Below the pieces are notes generated by a model. The model searched no databases, was not told the origin of the DNA, and was given only the letters and a program-made list of their open reading frames with translations. Positions 6,475 to 11,112 of a stretch of DNA of 11,112 nucleotides are shown here, piece after piece. Position numbers and translations under genes: made by a program. This stretch comes from Synechococcus sp. PL34863bin_39. Lineage in GTDB: Bacteria; Cyanobacteriota; Cyanobacteriia; PCC-6307; Cyanobiaceae. Each line of letters begins with the position of its first letter. Position 1 is the stretch's first letter. The stretch lies in assembly GCA_011523155.1 (NCBI GenBank), contig WTHL01000332.1, positions 1 through 11,112 of the forward strand, read 5' to 3'.

Positions 6475-6523
6475 TTGTACTCAGTTCAGGCTTGGGCCCT
6501 GATAAGTTCAACTACAACTTTTT
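6473..6523 (+). terminator. Possible terminator or leader hairpin between thrB and ndhD
   Basis: AGTTGTA (6473-6479, starting inside the thrB stop codon) pairs exactly with TACAACT (6513-6519), and within it TCAGG (6486-6490) pairs with CCTGA (6498-6502). A run of five T (6519-6523) follows the outer stem at once. The outer stem is AT-rich and long-range, so it would be a weak terminator. The T run ends only seven bases before the ndhD ATG, so this could instead be a leader structure that affects ndhD translation. Confidence 0.3.
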
Positions 6524-6530
6524 GAGTGCC

Positions 6531-8102
6531 ATGGACGCCAATCTGCCTCCGATTGATGCGTCTGCCACAGGCGTTCCCTGGCTCTCTCTCATTGTTCTGC
6601 TGCCGGCGGCCGCTGCCTTGCTGATGCCGCTGCTCCCCGGCGATGAATCATCACCAACGCCTTGGCCTCGAAACCTGGCCCTCGCCGTTCTCGGACTTGA
6701 CTTCGGATTGATGGTTCTGGCCTTCAGCCAGCATTTCGATCCTCAGGATTCGTCGCTGCAACTGGTTGAACGCCTCAGCTGGGTTCCTGCGATCGGACTG
6801 GAATGGTCCGTCGGTGCCGACGGGCTGTCCATGCCTCTGGTTGTGCTGAGCGGTCTGGTGACGATGCTCTCCGTTGCCGCCAGCTGGAAAGTTCAGCACA
6901 AGGCCAAGCTCTATTTCGGCTTGCTCCTCGTGCAGGCGGCCGCCCAGGCCCTCGTGTTTCTTTCTCAGGATTTCCTTCTCTTCTTCCTGGCATGGGAACT
7001 GGAATTGGTTCCGGTGTACCTGCTGATCGCCATCTGGGGAGGCCAGAACCGACAGTATGCGGCAACAAAATTCATCCTTTACACCGCTCTGGCATCACTG
7101 CTGATCCTGATCAGCGGACTTGCTCTGGCTCTGTCAGGCGATCACTTCACCCTCAACCTGACTGAACTCGCGGCACGCTCGCCTGGCGGCACGTTCGGAC
7201 TCCTCTGTTATCTCGGATTCCTGGTGGGCTTCGGCGTGAAACTGCCGATGTTCCCCCTGCACACATGGTTGCCCGATGCGCACGGGGAAGCCAATGCCCC
7301 CGTGTCAATGCTGCTGGCCGGAGTGCTCCTGAAAATGGGCGGCTACGCCCTGCTGCGCTTCAACGTGCAGATGCTTCCGGAGGCCCACCTGGTGCTTGCT
7401 CCGGCCCTGATCATTCTCGGAATCGTCAACATCATCTATGGCGCGCTGAACGCCTTCGCCCAGGACAATGTCAAGCGCAGGATCGCCTGCAGCTCCGTGA
7501 GTCACATGGGTTTCGTGCTGGTTGGGATCGGCGCAATCGATGCCCTCAGCATCAGTGGCGCCATGCTGCAGATGATCAGCCACGGCTTGATCGCCGCCGC
7601 GATGTTCTTCGTCACCGGCAGCTTCTACGAACGCACCAAAACCCTGTCGATTCCCAACATGGGTGGTCTCGCGAAGGTGCTGCCGATCACCTTCGCCTTC
7701 TTCCTGGCCAGCTCGCTGGCCTCCCTTGCCCTGCCGGGCATGAGTGGATTCATCAGCGAAATCACCATTTTCCTCGGGGTCACCAGTCAGACCACCTTCA
7801 CCACGGGCTTCCGCGTGATCACGATCGTGGCGGCGGCCATCGGTCTTGTGCTCACGCCGATCTATCTGTTGTCGATGTGCCGCCGTGTGTTCTTCGGGCC
7901 AAGAATTCCGGCGCTGGCCTTCGTCGGCGACATGAATCCACGGGAACTCGTGATCGGCCTCACATTGCTGGTGCCAACGCTGACCATCGGCATCTGGCCG
8001 CGCGTTGCGATGGACGTCTACGAAGCCTCCACCGATGCTCTCGCCGACACGCTTTCAACCCATAGCCTGATCGCGCTCCATCATCTTCTGCCGCTGGGCT
8101 GA
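6531..8102 (+). CDS. ndhD: NAD(P)H-quinone oxidoreductase chain 4 (NDH-1 subunit NdhD)
   Basis: Antiporter-like proton-pumping subunit of the cyanobacterial NDH-1 complex in the thylakoid membrane, serving respiration and cyclic electron flow. The 523 residues are strongly hydrophobic through most of their length, fitting about 14 membrane segments. Signature blocks are [28 protein letters not shown] with Glu156 (equivalent to NuoM Glu144), and [20 protein letters not shown] with Lys237 (equivalent to NuoM Lys234), followed by [18 protein letters not shown] chose ATG 6531 because the sequence turns into a normal NdhD start there; the frame is open upstream into thrB but is nonsense. No ribosome site is visible; TTG 6522 is an alternative. 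Overall it resembles the D1/D2 type, but I cannot fully exclude a CO2-uptake D3/D4 type. prlC follows after 10 bases. Confidence 0.95.
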   Translation: MDANLPPIDASATGVPWLSLIVLLPAAAALLMPLLPGDESSPTPWPRNLALAVLGLDFGLMVLAFSQHFDPQDSSLQLVERLSWVPAIGLEWSVGADGLSMPLVVLSGLVTMLSVAASWKVQHKAKLYFGLLLVQAAAQALVFLSQDFLLFFLAWELELVPVYLLIAIWGGQNRQYAATKFILYTALASLLILISGLALALSGDHFTLNLTELAARSPGGTFGLLCYLGFLVGFGVKLPMFPLHTWLPDAHGEANAPVSMLLAGVLLKMGGYALLRFNVQMLPEAHLVLAPALIILGIVNIIYGALNAFAQDNVKRRIACSSVSHMGFVLVGIGAIDALSISGAMLQMISHGLIAAAMFFVTGSFYERTKTLSIPNMGGLAKVLPITFAFFLASSLASLALPGMSGFISEITIFLGVTSQTTFTTGFRVITIVAAAIGLVLTPIYLLSMCRRVFFGPRIPALAFVGDMNPRELVIGLTLLVPTLTIGIWPRVAMDVYEASTDALADTLSTHSLIALHHLLPLG

Positions 8103-8112
8103 AGCGACCGGC

Positions 8113-10242
8113 ATGACCACCCTCAGCCAGCCTGCAATCCTCAAGGGTGCGGGCCTTCCTGACTACCAGGCGATCACGCCTGAACAGGTCAACAGCCACA
8201 TTCCAGGTCTCTTGAAGGATCTCGAGGATGCCTTCAGCGCGCTGGAAGTGAGCCTTGAGAAAGACCTTTCGTCGGGCGCAGCCATTCGCTGGGAGGCGGT
8301 GATGCCCTCTCTCCAGTCCATCGGCGAGAGGCTCCGCTGGAGCTGGGGGGTGGTGACCCACCTCAACGCGGTCTGCAACAGCCCTGAACTGCGCGAAGCC
8401 CATGCAGCCCAGCAGCCGGAAGTGGTGCGCTTCAGCAATCGCCTCGGACAGAGCCATGTGCTGCATCAGGCCCTGACCCAGCTTCGTTCTCAGCCGGCGG
8501 CCCCCCTCGATCAGGCACAGATCCGGATCATCGATGCGGAGCTTCTGTCCATGAAGCAACGGGGCGTGGGACTTCAAGGTGAGGAGAGAGACGCCTTCAA
8601 CAGAGCCAGCGAGCAGTTGGCGGAGCTCTCGACCACCTTCAGCAACCACGTTCTTGATGCCACCCAGGCCTGGAGCCTGGTGCTGCACGAACGCGGTGAC
8701 GTCGCCGGCCTTCCCCAGCGTGCTCTCGAGACCCTGGCAGCGGCAGCGAGGGACGCCGGAGATCGGCACCGCGACGGAAGCGAAGCCAGTGGAGAACGGG
8801 GGCCCTGGCGCATGGGCCTCGACATGCCGCGCTACATCCCTTTCGTGACCCACTGCGACAACCGTGCGTTGCGAGAACAGGCCTACAGAGCGCATGTGGG
8901 ACGGGCGAGTAGCGGTGAACTGGACAACAGCGAACTGATCGAAACGATTCTCGAGCTGCGTGCGGACCAGGCCCATCGCCTGGGATATGCCCATTGGGCT
9001 GATCTGAGCCTGGCCAGCAAAATGGCCGAGACCGTGGAGTCCGTTGAGGCGCTGCTTGAAGAACTGAGAACTGCAGCGAAACCGGCAGGCGAGACAGAGA
9101 TCGAAGCCCTGAAAGCCTGTGCAAGGCGACAGGGCGCTCCCGAGGCGGATGACTTCCAGCCCTGGGATGTCTCTTACTGGGCTGAAAAGCTCCGCCTGGA
9201 GAAGTTTGACCTTGATCAGGAGGCCTTACGGCCTTGGTTCCCGCTTCCACAGGTGCTGGATGGTCTCTTCGGCCTGTGTTCTCGACTCTTCGGCATTCAG
9301 ATCCATGCCGCCGACGGTGAGGCGCCGGTCTGGCATCCGGATGTGCGCTTCTTCCGCGTGGAGGACCGGGATGGCACACCCCTGGCTGCCTTCTACCTGG
9401 ACCCCTACAGCCGTCCCGCCAGCAAGCGGGGAGGGGCGTGGATGGATGAGTGCCTCAATCGCTCACGCAACGCATCCGGAGAGATGACGTTGCCGGTGGC
9501 CTACCTGATCTGCAATCAGACCCCACCCAACGGGGAGACCCCGAGTCTGATGAGCTTCGAGGAGGTTGAGACCCTGTTCCACGAATTCGGCCATGGGTTG
9601 CAGCACATGCTGACCACGGTGGATTACCCCCAGGCCGCGGGCATCAACAACGTGGAATGGGACGCCGTCGAGCTTCCCTCACAGTTCATGGAGAACTGGT
9701 GTCTGGACCGCAATACCCTGATGGGCATGGCCCGCCACTGGCAGACCGGTGCGCCCCTGCCGGAAGCCGACTACCGGAAGCTGCAGCAGGCGAGGACGTT
9801 CATGGCCGGTTGCGCCACCCTCAGGCAGGTGCACTTCGCACTCACGGATCTGCGCCTGCACAGTCAGTGGTCCAAGCAGCTGGGGATCTCTCCGGACGGA
9901 CTTCGCCGGCAGCTCGCACCGTCCACAACGGTGATTCCCCCCATTCCTGACGATCGGTTTCTCTGTGCCTTCGGTCATATCTTCGCCGGTGGGTACTCCG
10001 CTGGCTATTACTCCTACAAATGGGCGGAAGTGCTCAGCGCCGATGCCTTTTCCGCCTTCGAGGAGGTCGGGCTTGATCAGGACGACGCCGTACAGACCAC
10101 GGGACGTCGTTTCCGGGAGACCGTTCTCAGTCTCGGCGGCAGCCGCTCACCGTCCGAGGTCTACAGATCCTTCCGAGGTCGAGACGCAAGCACCGAAGCA
10201 CTGATCCGTCATTCAGGACTGGCCTCTGCCGGAGCCAACTGA
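8113..10242 (+). CDS. prlC: M3 family zinc metallopeptidase, oligopeptidase A type
   Basis: Cytoplasmic endopeptidase that degrades short peptides, including cleaved signal or transit peptides, by analogy with E. coli PrlC/OpdA. The 709 residues match family length (about 680). The zinc site is HEFGHGLQH (His490, Glu491, His494), with the third ligand Glu520 in VEWDAVELPSQFMENW. The substrate-binding tyrosines lie in FGHIFAGGYSAGYYSYKW (residues 620-637). The N-terminal half is the helical lid that restricts entry to short peptides. There is no signal peptide. ATG 8113 follows the ndhD stop by 10 bases, suggesting co-transcription; the ribosome site is weak. The last 30 bases overlap the end of the minus-strand hydrolase gene. 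It could also be called a thimet oligopeptidase-like protein, but bacterial relatives with this pattern are usually named prlC. Confidence 0.94.
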   Translation: MTTLSQPAILKGAGLPDYQAITPEQVNSHIPGLLKDLEDAFSALEVSLEKDLSSGAAIRWEAVMPSLQSIGERLRWSWGVVTHLNAVCNSPELREAHAAQQPEVVRFSNRLGQSHVLHQALTQLRSQPAAPLDQAQIRIIDAELLSMKQRGVGLQGEERDAFNRASEQLAELSTTFSNHVLDATQAWSLVLHERGDVAGLPQRALETLAAAARDAGDRHRDGSEASGERGPWRMGLDMPRYIPFVTHCDNRALREQAYRAHVGRASSGELDNSELIETILELRADQAHRLGYAHWADLSLASKMAETVESVEALLEELRTAAKPAGETEIEALKACARRQGAPEADDFQPWDVSYWAEKLRLEKFDLDQEALRPWFPLPQVLDGLFGLCSRLFGIQIHAADGEAPVWHPDVRFFRVEDRDGTPLAAFYLDPYSRPASKRGGAWMDECLNRSRNASGEMTLPVAYLICNQTPPNGETPSLMSFEEVETLFHEFGHGLQHMLTTVDYPQAAGINNVEWDAVELPSQFMENWCLDRNTLMGMARHWQTGAPLPEADYRKLQQARTFMAGCATLRQVHFALTDLRLHSQWSKQLGISPDGLRRQLAPSTTVIPPIPDDRFLCAFGHIFAGGYSAGYYSYKWAEVLSADAFSAFEEVGLDQDDAVQTTGRRFRETVLSLGGSRSPSEVYRSFRGRDASTEALIRHSGLASAGAN
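8722..8738. repeat. 17-base repeat, copy 2 (inside prlC)
   Basis: Identical to bases 1712-1728. Here it encodes Ala-Leu-Glu-Thr-Leu-Ala in the prlC sense strand. See findings for the estimate of chance. Confidence 0.4.
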
Positions 10243-10845
10243 GTCCTGGATGTTCTGCCTGAGGATGCAGCTCACCGCTGTATCCAGGGCGCAGGGGTGG
10301 CGGATCAACTGCCGGTGGGTCAGAACGGCAACGGCCTTGTGCTCACCCGCCGGCAACACCGCTCTCCAGCCTGGGGTCACCATCAGATCCCATGGGGAGT
10401 AAAGGCTGATGCAGTCCACCCCAGCCAGTTTGTGCGCCTCGGCATTCAGGTGCACCAGCAGGTCACTGCCGCGTTTCATCTCCGCAATCCCCGCAAGGGG
10501 CCAACGGGGAATCCACTGCGCGGTGAAAGTGCCCTCCTGGGGACTACCCAGACTGATGAAACGACGACAGCGGGATGCTCCGCCGAGATCCTGAAGCCAG
10601 ATGCGGCTGATGACACCTCCCATCGAAAATCCGAGGAGGTCGATCTCGTCGACGCCCAGGTGAGAGTGGATGAAACGATCGAGCTGCAGAGCAAGATCAC
10701 GCAGGGACACGGCACCGAATCGGTGCGGCAGAGCAGGGGTCAGGCAAGGCACACCCCGAGGCGCGAGACGTTGCACCAGCGGGGCAAAGAGTTTGGGTGT
10801 ATCCCAGAGCCCATGGACGAGAACGACAGGCCGGGGATCCTTCAC
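10213..10845 (-). CDS. Alpha/beta hydrolase, lipase-like, substrate unknown
   Basis: A 210-residue serine hydrolase with the alpha/beta fold. Visible in order: the oxyanion segment VVLVHGLWDTP (residues 7-17), the nucleophile elbow GFSMGG with Ser74, the strand RRFISLGSPQEG (94-105), the acid Asp153 in SPWDLMVTP, and the catalytic His, probably His177 in LTHRQLIRHP (His183 is the alternative). The block resembles small triacylglycerol lipase or acyltransferase-type hydrolases, but the substrate cannot be read. No signal peptide is seen, so it is probably cytoplasmic. I chose GTG 10845 because it overlaps the folB stop in GTGA, and the strand leading to the oxyanion loop starts right after it. 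An upstream ATG at 10911 would add 22 Arg/Ser-rich residues that lie within folB. The end overlaps the end of prlC by 30 bases. Translation is probably coupled to folB. Confidence 0.85.
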   Translation of the reverse strand: MKDPRPVVLVHGLWDTPKLFAPLVQRLAPRGVPCLTPALPHRFGAVSLRDLALQLDRFIHSHLGVDEIDLLGFSMGGVISRIWLQDLGGASRCRRFISLGSPQEGTFTAQWIPRWPLAGIAEMKRGSDLLVHLNAEAHKLAGVDCISLYSPWDLMVTPGWRAVLPAGEHKAVAVLTHRQLIRHPCALDTAVSCILRQNIQDSVGSGRGQS

Positions 10846-11112
10846 ACCGACCAGTAACGATGGCGCTCGACGGCGACAGTGCCGGCGAAGCCCGGAATCG
10901 GAGCAGCACATTTCCGCAACAGAACCCGCATACCGATCGCGCCATAGATGGATTCCAGTCGGTCCAGCACACAGTCGCTGAAGTGCTCGATCGTCTGGCA
11001 GTTCAGCCGGCGGGCAAGGTCCTGCACAGCCTGCACCGCGAGGCTGTAGTCAGCCGTGGCAGCCAGGTCATCGGATCGCGCTGCCTCGCTGAGGTCAAGA
11101 CGCAGCGTCAGA
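10842..11112 (-). CDS. folB: Dihydroneopterin aldolase, C-terminal part (5' end outside window)
   Basis: Converts dihydroneopterin to 6-hydroxymethyl-dihydropterin and glycolaldehyde in folate synthesis; cytoplasmic, usually an octamer. The final 89 residues are present of a usual length near 120; the N-terminal 30 or so lie beyond the right edge. The fragment begins LTLRLDLSEAARSDDLAATADY. Family landmarks are the DDL-x4-DY segment with the active-site Tyr (fragment residue 22), TIEHFSD with the Glu that binds the pterin ring (42), and VLLRKCAAPIPG with the conserved Lys (67), followed by the last strand TVAVERHR. An internal GTG at 11036 is not the start, since the frame runs on with family sequence to the edge. 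The stop TGA overlaps the GTG start of the downstream hydrolase by four bases, so the two are almost certainly in one transcript. Confidence 0.92.
   Translation of the reverse strand, partial: LTLRLDLSEAARSDDLAATADYSLAVQAVQDLARRLNCQTIEHFSDCVLDRLESIYGAIGMRVLLRKCAAPIPGFAGTVAVERHRYWSV

Noticed and set aside
6300..6530. 77-codon upstream extension of ndhD into thrB
   Set aside because: It lies in another frame of the conserved thrB end, and the translation is not hydrophobic or NdhD-like until 6531.
7960..8994. 344-codon minus-strand frame across the ndhD-prlC junction
   Set aside because: Antisense to two recognised genes; no domain, signal peptide or family pattern in the translation.
10297..10857. 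186-codon plus-strand frame opposite the hydrolase
   Set aside because: The minus strand shows a complete Ser-hydrolase motif set; the plus-strand translation shows nothing recognisable.
10846..10911. 22-residue N-terminal extension of the hydrolase from ATG 10911
   Set aside because: It lies wholly within the folB coding region and is Arg/Ser-rich; the GTGA overlap gives a more natural start.
1..11112. tRNA, rRNA, CRISPR array, insertion sequence, integrase or attachment site
   Set aside because: I looked for cloverleaf-like patterns, regularly spaced repeats, transposase motifs and long flanking repeats and saw none. The content is core metabolism throughout.

Overview
The window looks like core chromosome from a GC-rich (roughly 60% by eye) marine Synechococcus-type cyanobacterium. 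The evidence is a photosynthetic-type NdhD (complex I chain 4), two small proteins that match cyanobacterial families of unknown function (DUF2605 and DUF1824), a short threonyl-tRNA synthetase without the N-terminal TGS domain, and a gene order (thrS, DUF1824, glk, thrB, ndhD, prlC) that I remember from marine picocyanobacteria. I saw no transposase, integrase, tRNA, rRNA or CRISPR array. Coding density is high; the only gap over 300 bases lies between trpS and the lysozyme-like gene.

Layout. Bases 1-707 hold the 3' two thirds of trpS. A 333-base gap with a pair of 9-base repeats leads to a secreted, phage-lambda-type lysozyme (GH104, 1041-1688). This gene converges on a small DUF2605 gene on the minus strand (1702-2043). 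DUF2605 diverges from thrS (2068-3897) with only 24 bases between start codons, and those bases are filled by an imperfect inverted repeat. thrS overlaps the DUF1824 gene (3894-4289) by 4 bases. Then come glucokinase (4358-5443, with an unusually complete Shine-Dalgarno), homoserine kinase thrB (5527-6474), ndhD (6531-8102) and the M3 metallopeptidase prlC (8113-10242), all on the plus strand. On the minus strand, a folB gene cut by the window edge (10842-11112) overlaps an alpha/beta hydrolase gene (10213-10845) by 4 bases, and the hydrolase gene overlaps the end of prlC tail to tail by 30 bases.

Function. Most of the genes are housekeeping: two aminoacyl-tRNA synthetases, threonine synthesis, glucose phosphorylation, NDH-1 electron transport with proton pumping, peptide turnover and folate synthesis. 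They share position rather than one pathway. The less ordinary parts are the domesticated phage-type lysozyme, the two unknown families that flank thrS on either side, and the serine hydrolase coupled to folB. I found no convincing new multi-gene system; the findings below are modest leads.
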